Below are positions 56,550 through 64,000 of a stretch of DNA of 64,000 nucleotides, in pieces. Both the position numbers and the translations under genes were made by a program. The notes beneath the pieces were generated by a model, which ran no database searches, was not told where the DNA came from, and saw only the letters and a program-made list of their open reading frames with translations. This DNA comes from Rhizobium sp. WYJ-E13 (lineage in GTDB: Bacteria > Pseudomonadota > Alphaproteobacteria > Rhizobiales > Rhizobiaceae): positions 1,612,001 through 1,676,000 of the forward strand of contig NZ_CP076854.1 of the NCBI RefSeq assembly GCF_018987265.1, read 5' to 3'. Numbering within the stretch: the stretch's first letter is position 1; every line of letters starts with the position of its first letter.

Positions 56550-57464
56550 CTAGATTTCCTGTTTCTCAAGAAACCAACCGACATACGGCCATTCACACTG
56601 CTGAGGCTTCGATGAAGCGTCAACGTTCCAACGCTTAAGCTCCTGCAAAGGCGGCGGCGTTACGACACCAAACGTTCCTGCTGGTTGAAAACGATCAAGC
56701 ACCCGGTAGCCCTGCTTCTGAAAATTATCCTGTAATTCATCAGCATTTAAGAACCAAACTGGATAACTCGCACTGTAGATCCACCCCGGCACATGCTGGA
56801 CGAAAGGCGCCTCTGCGACGTCAAATTGCGCCATTGTTCTATCAATCAAAATAAACTTGACGCCTTTCGATAGAAGAGCTTCCAGAAACTGACGAGGATT
56901 TTCAAGATATTGAAGAACGCCGGAGAGCAACACGACGTCTGGCTGCACGCGATCAATCGCCTCGTCTAGGTTATCGCAGAAACTCAAGCTTTCATCTTCA
57001 AATTCTGTCCGGCCAGCTTTTACAAAATGCGGCTGCTCAACGACGCACCATTTCAATTCCTTGAGATGAGCAAAAGCCGTACGGTGCTGAAAGTAAGAAC
57101 TCCCCAACGCCCCACCAAAATCGACTACCCTCAAACGGCAATCGGACCGAGACGCAACGTACATAAGCCAAGCAAGCAGGGGATGCGAATAACTCCTCTC
57201 CTTGAATATAACGGTATCTCTCTCGTAGGCGGCCCGGCCCTGCACTACCGCTCGTGTGGCTTCGAGAACCTTTGCAAGAATAGCGGGCGCATCATAGCCA
57301 CCCGACGCCGACATGGCCGAACGCCAATCAGCGTAAGGTCCATCGAAAAAGATGTTAAGATGGCGAAACTCCTCCCAAATTCCAAGTTCGCGAGCCTTCG
57401 GCGATTCTCGCGTCACTTCAAGCAAACAATGAACTCCGGGCAGCGAAAAGATAAGTCGTCTCAT
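56550..57464 (-). CDS. Methyltransferase, TIGR04325 type
   Basis: A 304-residue protein. An N-terminal motif typical of the family (FFDGPYADWRSAMSASGGYD) is followed by RVVDFGGALGSSYFQHR, WCVVEQPHFVKAG and DVVLLSGVLQYLENPRQFLE. TIGR04325 proteins are putative methyltransferases found in surface-glycan loci. G/C content looks lower than in region A, suggesting transfer. Confidence 0.84.
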   Translation of the reverse strand: MRRLIFSLPGVHCLLEVTRESPKARELGIWEEFRHLNIFFDGPYADWRSAMSASGGYDAPAILAKVLEATRAVVQGRAAYERDTVIFKERSYSHPLLAWLMYVASRSDCRLRVVDFGGALGSSYFQHRTAFAHLKELKWCVVEQPHFVKAGRTEFEDESLSFCDNLDEAIDRVQPDVVLLSGVLQYLENPRQFLEALLSKGVKFILIDRTMAQFDVAEAPFVQHVPGWIYSASYPVWFLNADELQDNFQKQGYRVLDRFQPAGTFGVVTPPPLQELKRWNVDASSKPQQCEWPYVGWFLEKQEI

Positions 57465-58327
57465 TTTTCAAACCACGCTTGGAACGGTAGGCGTTCAAAC
57501 TCGTCCAACGCCCCGCCGGGCGTCGAATTGAAGATACGGATATCGTTCTCTTTTGCGATATTTGAAATGGCTCGATACTGTCGCCATAGCCGCGCTAGGG
57601 ACTGAAAGTCGTCGTGACGGTTCGTTCTCAAGGTACCGTCGGAGTTTGCAGTAATATCCTTGCCTTTCTGTGCCTTGAGGTCGAAAGCATATTGATAGTG
57701 AGATGATAAGAAATGGTCGTGATCGACTCCAATTAGGACGATCTCCTTAAAGCCGAGATACATCGCTATCATCAGCGCCATCACTGGCACTGATTCGACG
57801 CCCGGTACGGCCTGAGAGATATCGATGATTTCGTTAGAAGGCCTGTCGTCGAAACTGTCCGTAAGCAATAAATACCGAACCGTTCGCCCCGCAAAAAGAT
57901 CGTGCTTTCTAACAAGCTCCGCTTCGGTAGAACTGAGGAACAGTTCCGCGGTGCCCAAATGTGAATGCATCTCTTCAAACCACCTGATGACATCCTGTGA
58001 TGTCATCAGCCCATAAGTGATCTGCGGAACACAATGGTAACGAGATCTGAACTTGTCGAAACCGGAATGCAGATAACCGTTGGAAACGGTTATAACAGTC
58101 TGACCTTCGAGCAGCGACAGGTCTACACCTTTAACACTTGGCCCATTTCCTAAGATAAAACAGCGCTCACCAGCATGCCGGCCGGAAATTTTCCTGTTTG
58201 CTTCCAGGGGTCGCGTAACCTCGATCGGAAACCGATAGCGAGCATTTATTCTACGCTTTAGCTCATGCACGCCGTGTGGGAGAAGCATGGACGCAAAGGT
58301 CAAAACTCTCCTCAGGGCTGCAGCCAC
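57461..58327 (-). CDS. MptE-like / DUF115-related protein, possible sugar transferase
   Basis: A 288-residue protein with RCFILGNGPSVKGVDLSLLEG, as in the motility-accessory-factor and MptE-like superfamily, plus VMALMIAMYLGFKEIVLIGVDHDHF. The GNGPS loop is also used by GT42 sialyltransferases, and related Maf proteins attach nonulosonates. Its place beside neuB makes a nonulosonate transferase role plausible but unproven. It overlaps neighbours at both ends. Confidence 0.75.
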   Translation of the reverse strand: MAAALRRVLTFASMLLPHGVHELKRRINARYRFPIEVTRPLEANRKISGRHAGERCFILGNGPSVKGVDLSLLEGQTVITVSNGYLHSGFDKFRSRYHCVPQITYGLMTSQDVIRWFEEMHSHLGTAELFLSSTEAELVRKHDLFAGRTVRYLLLTDSFDDRPSNEIIDISQAVPGVESVPVMALMIAMYLGFKEIVLIGVDHDHFLSSHYQYAFDLKAQKGKDITANSDGTLRTNRHDDFQSLARLWRQYRAISNIAKENDIRIFNSTPGGALDEFERLPFQAWFEK

Positions 58328-58944
58328 TTCACCACCTCGAATACTTCAGCATACTTCACGCCGATCCGCTGCCCGGCATTTTCAGCCTCGTTTCGAAAGA
58401 AGCTTACCCATTTACGCCCCGTACGTTCCATTTCGGACTCGTGCGCCAGGATCGCGCGCTCCTTCTGATCCCAATAAGACGTGATGTCCACGTAGAAATT
58501 GCCCCGGAAATCGGCCGTCGAATGATACCAGTTGCTGCGATACATCAGGAGGCGGGGGACGTGCCTGCAGCTATGCAGCGATGCACGCGACAGGGCAAGG
58601 TGATCGTGGTGGATATCACCTACCCAGTGAGTATAGACCATGTCGATATTGAGATCCTGAACGAGCTTCAGGATCTCGATGTTAAGAGGGTCGACAAATT
58701 CGATCTGGAGCGTCTTGAATTCACCACAGTACATCTTGTGGACGCCAAGGATTTCCATCGCGACATCCGCTTCCGCCCTAGCAACCTGGCTGCTGCGTAC
58801 AGACTGGTCGTATTGATTGGAAAAGCCTGACACGGTTGCCACATAGACGTAAACGGTGTCACCATTCGCGGCATGACGCGCCAACGCGCCGCCACAGCCT
58901 AATTCCACGTCGTCAAAATGGGCACCGATCGCCAGAATATTCAC
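58312..58944 (-). CDS. PIG-L family N-deacetylase
   Basis: A 210-residue zinc deacetylase: NILAIGAHFDDVELGCGGAL with the H-x-D-D zinc motif, and THWVGDIHHDHLALSR with the His pair. PIG-L enzymes remove acetyl groups from GlcNAc-type sugars. GTG 58944 overlaps the wbqC stop and has GGAG 7 bp upstream; TTG 58950 is the alternative. Confidence 0.9.
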   Translation of the reverse strand: MNILAIGAHFDDVELGCGGALARHAANGDTVYVYVATVSGFSNQYDQSVRSSQVARAEADVAMEILGVHKMYCGEFKTLQIEFVDPLNIEILKLVQDLNIDMVYTHWVGDIHHDHLALSRASLHSCRHVPRLLMYRSNWYHSTADFRGNFYVDITSYWDQKERAILAHESEMERTGRKWVSFFRNEAENAGQRIGVKYAEVFEVVKWLQP

Positions 58945-59642
58945 TTGCAACTCCAGAGCAGTTCACGCGTGCCTGCAATACCACAATTCAGCAACGTGTC
59001 GAGAATGCTGAGATAGGGAATGAACTCGCCATAGGGCTGTGGATAAACCGGATGGACAAAATGCTGCCATTCGATCGCGATCCCGGCAGCCTCGAACACT
59101 TCGGGCCGCATATAGCCGCGCGCACCCAAGCCCGACAGATAGCGAGTTGCTCCCACCTTGCGCAGCAGTTCCACGAGCAGCTCGTTCTTATGCCCTTCGG
59201 GGTTCAAAGTGCTCGACCGAACCGTCGGCATCGTAATTTCCAACATCTCCAGGATACCCTCCAGGAAATGCATGTTGAAATCGACCAATAGGTCGAACGG
59301 CTTGCCATAGAGGGTCTCAAGCCGGGGAAAGACCTCGTTCCAACCGTCGGATCTGCGATAATTTTCTCGAAGGAGAGAGAGGTTCTGATCAATCCATCCA
59401 GTGCCGGCCGCTAGCTCGACCTGATTGATCGCCGTGCCGAACTTCGGCTTCTTTATCCCAACAGTAAGCCATCGGTCGCCTTGCGCCGTTTTTATCTTAT
59501 CGCGATGCGTCCAGCTCTTACTCGTTCCGTGAACGAACTGGACGTGGTCCAGAACGATATAAAGGTCAGCGTTCAAAAAACGCTGAAAAAAGCCGAGATA
59601 TGAAGCGAAATCTGGCTGGTGAATAACGGCCGTGATGGTCAT
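58941..59642 (-). CDS. WbqC-like family protein
   Basis: A 233-residue WbqC protein: TAVIHQPDFASYLGFFQRFL, DLYIVLDHVQF, NREKIKT-type SWTHRDKIKTAQGDRWLTV and YLSGLGARGYM. WbqC occurs in O-antigen clusters and probably acts in N-acyl transfer to amino sugars; this is not settled. It overlaps both neighbouring genes by 4 bp. Confidence 0.88.
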   Translation of the reverse strand: MTITAVIHQPDFASYLGFFQRFLNADLYIVLDHVQFVHGTSKSWTHRDKIKTAQGDRWLTVGIKKPKFGTAINQVELAAGTGWIDQNLSLLRENYRRSDGWNEVFPRLETLYGKPFDLLVDFNMHFLEGILEMLEITMPTVRSSTLNPEGHKNELLVELLRKVGATRYLSGLGARGYMRPEVFEAAGIAIEWQHFVHPVYPQPYGEFIPYLSILDTLLNCGIAGTRELLWSCK

Positions 59643-60604
59643 ACGGCCAATCCTTCCAGCACGTCCGAAACGCGTCTAAGGCCTTCGAGATCGACCTTGG
59701 CCATTGCGATCTCGCTCATCTTCCGGATAGGAATCTCTTGTTCCAGGGCACTCAGATCGAATGCTAAGTGATGTCCGGCAAAAAAAGCAGCCCCCAGCCC
59801 TTCGAGCGCACGCCCGACGGGGATTTCAAAGAGTTCATTAGCAATGACCACACAGGGCAGACCGGCCGCGCAAGCCTCGAATGGGGTGATTCCGCCGCCG
59901 GTAATAGCCAGATCGTGCCGATACATTTCCGCCGCGAGTGACGGTACCCTGTTAAGCAGTTTGAAGCGACCCGGCAAAGCGGTTGTGACCATTTTTTCGA
60001 GCTCCGCCCCGTGCTCGAAGCTTGGTCCTGTGACGATTGTAACGCGAAAAGGCTTGTCGCTCAGCCATTTGGCCACGCGGGTAGTCACACCGTAGGTGTC
60101 AGCGCCGCCGAGGGTCACAAGTATCGATTCAAGGCTCTGCCGAACTCTGCGAAATGTCGCGATTTCAGGATTAAGTATCATGTACTCCAATCCCAATCGA
60201 ACATCGGCGCCTTGGAGATTCTCGGTATTCTCAAACATCAGAGCACAGATATTCACATCGGCAAGCGCCGCGCCATCGCCTCGATCATCGAAGGTAACAA
60301 GCCTTGCGCCCAGTCGCCTGATCGCTTCGCTGTGAGGTCTCTGCGTGTTGAGCCGATCATTAATCCAAACCGACGATGAAGCACAGGAGTTGAGAAAGCC
60401 ATCCTCCCATCCCGTCACCGAGGCGAGATCGTAGAGCTCAACGTCAAAGCCCCTCTCTCGGATGATCCGCAACGAGTTCGGATGATCATTCGCCAGAAAT
60501 CGAACCGGGTGACCGCGTGCCTGCAATTCGGTCGCGAGCGTCAAGGACCGAAAGAGATGCCCCATTCCGCGTGTATGCGAACTTTCTATGCAGAAGACGA
60601 ACAT
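59639..60604 (-). CDS. spsG: SpsG/PseG-like nucleotide-sugar hydrolase or transferase
   Basis: A 321-residue GT-B fold protein: SSHTRGMGHLFRSLTLATEL (the G-M-G-H-x-x-R loop of PseG), WINDRLNTQ, LVTLGGAD and ITGGGITPFEACAAGLPC. PseG hydrolyses UDP from a UDP-linked sugar in pseudaminate synthesis; SpsG belongs to spore glycan loci. Overlaps spsF by 19 bp. Confidence 0.87.
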   Translation of the reverse strand: MFVFCIESSHTRGMGHLFRSLTLATELQARGHPVRFLANDHPNSLRIIRERGFDVELYDLASVTGWEDGFLNSCASSSVWINDRLNTQRPHSEAIRRLGARLVTFDDRGDGAALADVNICALMFENTENLQGADVRLGLEYMILNPEIATFRRVRQSLESILVTLGGADTYGVTTRVAKWLSDKPFRVTIVTGPSFEHGAELEKMVTTALPGRFKLLNRVPSLAAEMYRHDLAITGGGITPFEACAAGLPCVVIANELFEIPVGRALEGLGAAFFAGHHLAFDLSALEQEIPIRKMSEIAMAKVDLEGLRRVSDVLEGLAV

Positions 60605-61263
60605 AGTCTGATCGCTTCTTCCGTGCCAAGCCAGCCTTTACCCGCCTTTGCGGCAAGCACGCATGCGCGTCTCCAATCCTCCTTCGTGTCGACCGTCAAA
60701 CGCAAATCCGGAGAGACCTTGGCCGCAGGGATGTCGAGCTGGCCGATTTTGAACAACTCAGGCCGATCGGTGAAGTACTCGTTCACGTGCTCCCGATGGT
60801 GCGGCAACTTTCCCTCGCGATGACTGCGCGCTAAAGCGTCGAACGTGAATATTTCGGCACCAACACCAATCGGCAGTTGGCCGAAGGCATGAGTATAATC
60901 GAAACCTTGTCTCTGATGCAGATCTACAAGCCTCTCGAGCTCCTCGATATCCGTGAACGGATTATCTGCAGTCAGTCGGACAATATCCGACATGCCGAAT
61001 GACCTCGCGCATTGAAAATAGCGATCGAGAACATCTGTTTCGTCGCCGCGAAAGCAATTTACATCTTGCTCGAGGCACCATGCTTCAATGACATCGTTTT
61101 CTTCCGCCGATGATGTAGCGACGACAATTTTGACCGGCCGTGTGAACCTCAAAAGCCTGCCCAGGACATGCCCAAGAAGAGGCCGCCCGGAAATATCGCG
61201 TAGCACCTTTCCTGGTAAACGGGTCGACCCCATCCGCGCCTGGATAATAATTCCGAGCGTCAC
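60586..61263 (-). CDS. spsF: Cytidylyltransferase-family protein (SpsF type)
   Basis: A 225-residue CMP-sugar synthetase-like enzyme: LGIIIQARMGSTRLPGKVL, FRGDETDVLDRYFQCA, VRLTADNPF and EHVNEYFTDRP. It probably activates the product of NeuB with CTP. The order neuB-spsF-spsG matches the spsE-F-G block. Confidence 0.92.
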   Translation of the reverse strand: MTLGIIIQARMGSTRLPGKVLRDISGRPLLGHVLGRLLRFTRPVKIVVATSSAEENDVIEAWCLEQDVNCFRGDETDVLDRYFQCARSFGMSDIVRLTADNPFTDIEELERLVDLHQRQGFDYTHAFGQLPIGVGAEIFTFDALARSHREGKLPHHREHVNEYFTDRPELFKIGQLDIPAAKVSPDLRLTVDTKEDWRRACVLAAKAGKGWLGTEEAIRLCSSSA

Positions 61264-62276
61264 GCCAGATCACCCCACTGGAGAACAGCGTCAGCGTCAA
61301 GATCTCTTATCAGCTGTCGCCCCGCGAGAGTCTCGAGATGCTTTGGCTCAATTCCCGTCCCGGGTCGCTTGACCGAAATATCCCCAGCAGAAATGACATG
61401 GCCAGCCTTAAGGGACCGATTGACGACAACGCTCTTGCGATTGTTCAATCTGGTCGTCGCCTCACTCGCTGCCGGCTCTTTGCGGCCACTGCCCTTCATG
61501 ACCTCGAACGCACGTACTGCGTCGACGAGCCACTTCATTTCCGCAGGATCGGCCGAGAGCATATGATCGGGACCATCAGCGGCTTTGTCATAGGTAAAAT
61601 GCCGCTCAATGACTCGAGCCCCCATTGCGACGGCGCATAGGCTGGCAACTGGCGTCAACGTATGGTCGGAATAACCAACGTCCAGCTCGGGAAACGCCTC
61701 CATCATCGTCTGCATCGCACGTAAATTCACATTTTCCGGATGCGTCGGATAACTTGTGATGGCGTGCAGCAGAATGAGTTTGTCGTTACCGGCTTCTTTG
61801 ATAGCAGCAACAGATTCGCGGACCTCGTCGAGTGTAGACATCCCGGTCGAGAGAATTATCGGTTTGCCTGTTCTCGCCAGATAACGAAGAAACGGAATGT
61901 TGACGGCATCATCGGAACCCACCTTGTGAGCGCCAACCCCACACTTTTCCAGCAGATCGACATCACTTTCATGCGAAGGAGACGAGAACCAATCCAGTCC
62001 GTGCTCCTCGGCATAGCGAAAGACCAGTTCGTGAAGCTCGTGATTGATTTCATACTTGCGGAAAAGTTCGAACTGCGAGGTAACACCAGTGTTTTCCATG
62101 TCAAACATGGCGTTTCGGCTCGATAGCGTCTCGGCCCGATAAGTCTGAAGCTTAACGGCGTCTACACCCGACGCCTTCGCCTCATCGATCAAGCGCCTTG
62201 CCTGTTCATAGGTCGTAAAGTTGCCGCCGATCTCCGCTATGATATAACAGCGATCAGCACGGTAGTTGCGGAACAT
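61260..62276 (-). CDS. neuB: NeuB/SpsE-type nonulosonate synthase
   Basis: A 338-residue synthase: IIAEIGGNFTTYEQARRLID, VKLQTYRAETL, SPSHESDVDLLEKCGVGAHKVGS-type barrel, ILSTGMSTLDEV, GYSDHTL, and a C-terminal SAF domain (RKSVVVNRSLKAGHVISAGD; KRPGTGI). NeuB enzymes condense PEP with a 6-carbon amino sugar to make sialic, legionaminic or pseudaminic acids; which one is not readable here. Confidence 0.94.
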   Translation of the reverse strand: MFRNYRADRCYIIAEIGGNFTTYEQARRLIDEAKASGVDAVKLQTYRAETLSSRNAMFDMENTGVTSQFELFRKYEINHELHELVFRYAEEHGLDWFSSPSHESDVDLLEKCGVGAHKVGSDDAVNIPFLRYLARTGKPIILSTGMSTLDEVRESVAAIKEAGNDKLILLHAITSYPTHPENVNLRAMQTMMEAFPELDVGYSDHTLTPVASLCAVAMGARVIERHFTYDKAADGPDHMLSADPAEMKWLVDAVRAFEVMKGSGRKEPAASEATTRLNNRKSVVVNRSLKAGHVISAGDISVKRPGTGIEPKHLETLAGRQLIRDLDADAVLQWGDLA

Positions 62277-62384
62277 TCTTCACTCCCTGTAGTCTTGGCA
62301 TGCGGGTCACTCACGCCCGATGCCACAGCCAGACTGACGGCCTAGCGACTATCGCAAGCCGCAGCTTCAGCCGACCCCGGTTGA
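62277..62384. other. Only sizeable gap in the glycan operon
   Basis: A 108-bp gap between the radical SAM gene and neuB. It could hold an internal promoter, though no motif was assigned. Confidence 0.4.
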
Positions 62385-63455
62385 TTACTGGCCGATTTCC
62401 TGGTTCCGATCGACGTAGTTGCGGACGATTACCTGCCTGCCGCAAATCTGGGCCGGTTCATCTTTAGTCTGCCTCGGGAGATAGCATCTGCGGCAAACTT
62501 CGCTCTTCAGAAAGCCTTGCGGTTCCTTGTGCAAAGCACGAACAGCATTCATTTTTTCCCCGTGCCATATCTGATGCACGGTTTCGATGTTCGCGTCGCC
62601 GATGACCTCACGGTTCTCTTCGTCGTTCGAGCACTTCATCACCAGTCCGTCGGCACCGATCACTAGACGCTGGTACTGCTGCGGGCAGGTGAAGTTGTCG
62701 AGATAGGCGATATCCGAGTCCTTGCCGAGATAGTCGATCAACGGATTGAAGGCGACCAAATCCACGTGAGGTGCGAACGTCTCATAGTAAAGATCCGGAT
62801 TTTCTCTGATCGCCGGCCAGATCCCCTGAACCTTGATGACCGGGCGGTGGAGGCCATGTTCCTCCTTGTATTTCTTTATATCCTTGATCTTGTCTAGCAG
62901 CGCCTCGAACTTGATCGGCTTGCGTATCTTCTCGTAGGTTTCACCGGTGCCATCGATAGACACGGTAATCCAGTCAATGCCCGCATCAACGAGCTGAGCG
63001 AAATAGTCCCGATTAAGCTTGAAGCCATGAGTGAGGGTCGAGACTTCCTTGATCCCATGGTCCTTCGCGTAGCGCACGCAATCGGCAAAGCGCTTGTGTA
63101 GTGTGGCTTCGCCACGCAGCGATAGGCGGAGCGCCGGGACCTTGCCGCCGATCTCATCGATGATGCGGCAATAGAGATCCCAGTCCATCCGCGTCGTATT
63201 GACGTGTTTCTTGAACTCATCACTGATCGTGTAGCACATGGGGCAACGCAGGTTGCAAATCGATGCGAGCTCAAGGTCAACGAGCAGCGGATAATCCGAA
63301 ACCTGCTGATTCAGGGCATATTCCGACCACTTCCGCCGGTAGTCAGCGTATTCTGCTTCCCAACCCTCGCCACGATATTCCTCGAACGCCGCTTCACGCG
63401 CGTCCGTGTCCATCGAGTAGTTGCCCTTGTTGATCGGAACGTAACGCTCGTTCAA
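62385..63455 (-). CDS. Radical SAM protein with SPASM-type C-terminus
   Basis: A 356-residue enzyme: radical SAM cluster CNLRCPMCY near residue 68 and a C-terminal Cys set (MKCSNDEEN, EVCRRCYLPRQ, ICGRQ) as in SPASM proteins. DLELASICNLRCP and WITVSIDGTGETYEKIRKP are typical. SPASM enzymes modify peptides or sugars (for example dehydrogenation or epimerisation); a sugar role is inferred from the locus. It follows the epimerase by 1 bp. Confidence 0.9.
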   Translation of the reverse strand: MNERYVPINKGNYSMDTDAREAAFEEYRGEGWEAEYADYRRKWSEYALNQQVSDYPLLVDLELASICNLRCPMCYTISDEFKKHVNTTRMDWDLYCRIIDEIGGKVPALRLSLRGEATLHKRFADCVRYAKDHGIKEVSTLTHGFKLNRDYFAQLVDAGIDWITVSIDGTGETYEKIRKPIKFEALLDKIKDIKKYKEEHGLHRPVIKVQGIWPAIRENPDLYYETFAPHVDLVAFNPLIDYLGKDSDIAYLDNFTCPQQYQRLVIGADGLVMKCSNDEENREVIGDANIETVHQIWHGEKMNAVRALHKEPQGFLKSEVCRRCYLPRQTKDEPAQICGRQVIVRNYVDRNQEIGQ

Positions 63456-63456
63456 T

Positions 63457-64000
63457 TTACGACTCCTTCATCACCACGCGGATCCCGGCTGGCAGGTCCC
63501 ACTCCGGTTGCCATCCGAGAACGGCACGAGCCCGCGTGATATCGGCCCGCACGTCAGGTATTTCATTCCGCCGGACAGTGCAAGCGGACACTACAGGTAG
63601 ATCCGTGCCGGCTGCCTTCTGCAAGATATCGATTATTTCCTGCACCGAATACGACGTGCCGGAGCCGATATTCAAGCAATGATAGCCTTCCGGCACGTCC
63701 ATGGCCTTAGTAAAGGCGTTCAGGACATCGTCGACGAACACATAGTCCCGTCGGGGACCGAGATCCATGACATGTATTTCCTGCTTCGCCCTCACCTGAT
63801 TCAGAAGCGTTGGTATTAAAAATCCGGAGCGCTGCCCAACGCCATATATATTGAAAAGCCGTAATACCACCACTGGTATCTGCTCATATGTGGCGGCAAA
63901 CTCACAGAGTTGTTCGGCGAGATGTTTTGAGAGGGCATAGGGATTGTTCGGCCTCGCCGGATCGCTTTCCCGTATCGGCAGTCGCTCTGGCACCCCGTAG
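63457..64000 (-). CDS. NAD-dependent sugar epimerase/dehydratase, 5' end beyond the window
   Basis: The C-terminal 181 residues of an SDR sugar epimerase: catalytic YALSKHLAEQLCEF, LRLFNIYGVGQRSGFLIP, RRDYVFVDDVLNAF and HCLNIGSGTSYSVQEII. The N-terminal NAD motif lies outside the window. Likely a nucleotide-sugar epimerase feeding the same pathway. Confidence 0.9.
   Translation of the reverse strand, partial: YGVPERLPIRESDPARPNNPYALSKHLAEQLCEFAATYEQIPVVVLRLFNIYGVGQRSGFLIPTLLNQVRAKQEIHVMDLGPRRDYVFVDDVLNAFTKAMDVPEGYHCLNIGSGTSYSVQEIIDILQKAAGTDLPVVSACTVRRNEIPDVRADITRARAVLGWQPEWDLPAGIRVVMKES

Overview
The window looks like part of a replicon from a Rhizobium-type alphaproteobacterium (R. etli / R. 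leguminosarum relatives). The grounds are the fixNOQP and fixGHIS clusters, a FixK that lacks the FNR cysteine cluster, a hybrid haem-PAS FixL kinase, an OmpR-type regulator like FxkR, and rhizobial small families such as Usg and DUF982. Gene content suggests a plasmid or accessory chromosomal region, but nothing in the sequence settles which.

Region A (1-23.2 kb) is a microaerobic respiration island. It holds a cytochrome c maturation set ccmIEFH (ccmF is frameshifted near its end), an OmpR-family regulator, the cbb3 assembly genes fixGHIS, the cbb3 oxidase genes fixNOQP, fixK, hybrid fixL, a pseudoazurin, hemN, CBS-domain genes, two related small proteins and a decayed nnrS. FixK/FNR-type boxes (TTGA-N6-TCAA) stand before most of these units. 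A GTTACA-N4-GTTACA repeat before fixK matches the K-box known from the R. etli hFixL-FxkR-FixK pathway. The proposed circuit is: low oxygen, hFixL, FxkR-like regulator, fixK, then oxidase, haem synthesis, cytochrome maturation and stress genes.

Region B (23.3-29.1 kb) is a heat-shock block: groES-groEL with a CIRCE-like operator, usg, a small heat-shock gene behind a ROSE-type RNA thermometer, and DUF982. It lies between the 5' part and the 3' part of an IS6-family element, both in the same orientation with recognisable outer terminal repeats. A ligD remnant sits at the right junction.

Region C (29.1-40.8 kb) holds a universal stress protein gene behind another box, an HlyD / double-ATPase-permease / permease operon (yhiI-rbbA-yhhJ-like), a zinc alcohol dehydrogenase, cbpA-cbpM, and a FecCD-type ABC importer. 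Region D (40.8-44.8 kb) contains small exported proteins, a lipoprotein and a HEPN-domain remnant.

Region E (44.8-64 kb) is a surface-polysaccharide locus: a UDP-glucuronate-epimerase-like gene, a methyltransferase, tRNA-Val(UAC), an acyltransferase cut by an IS3 element beside an IS66 remnant, gmd-fcl (GDP-fucose) and rfbB. It ends with a tightly overlapping minus-strand operon of at least fourteen genes: epimerase, radical SAM, NeuB-type synthase, SpsF, SpsG/PseG-like, WbqC, PIG-L deacetylase, MptE-like, glycosyltransferases and methyltransferases. This operon probably makes and modifies a nonulosonate-like, acylated or methylated surface sugar, and is the best candidate here for an undescribed system.
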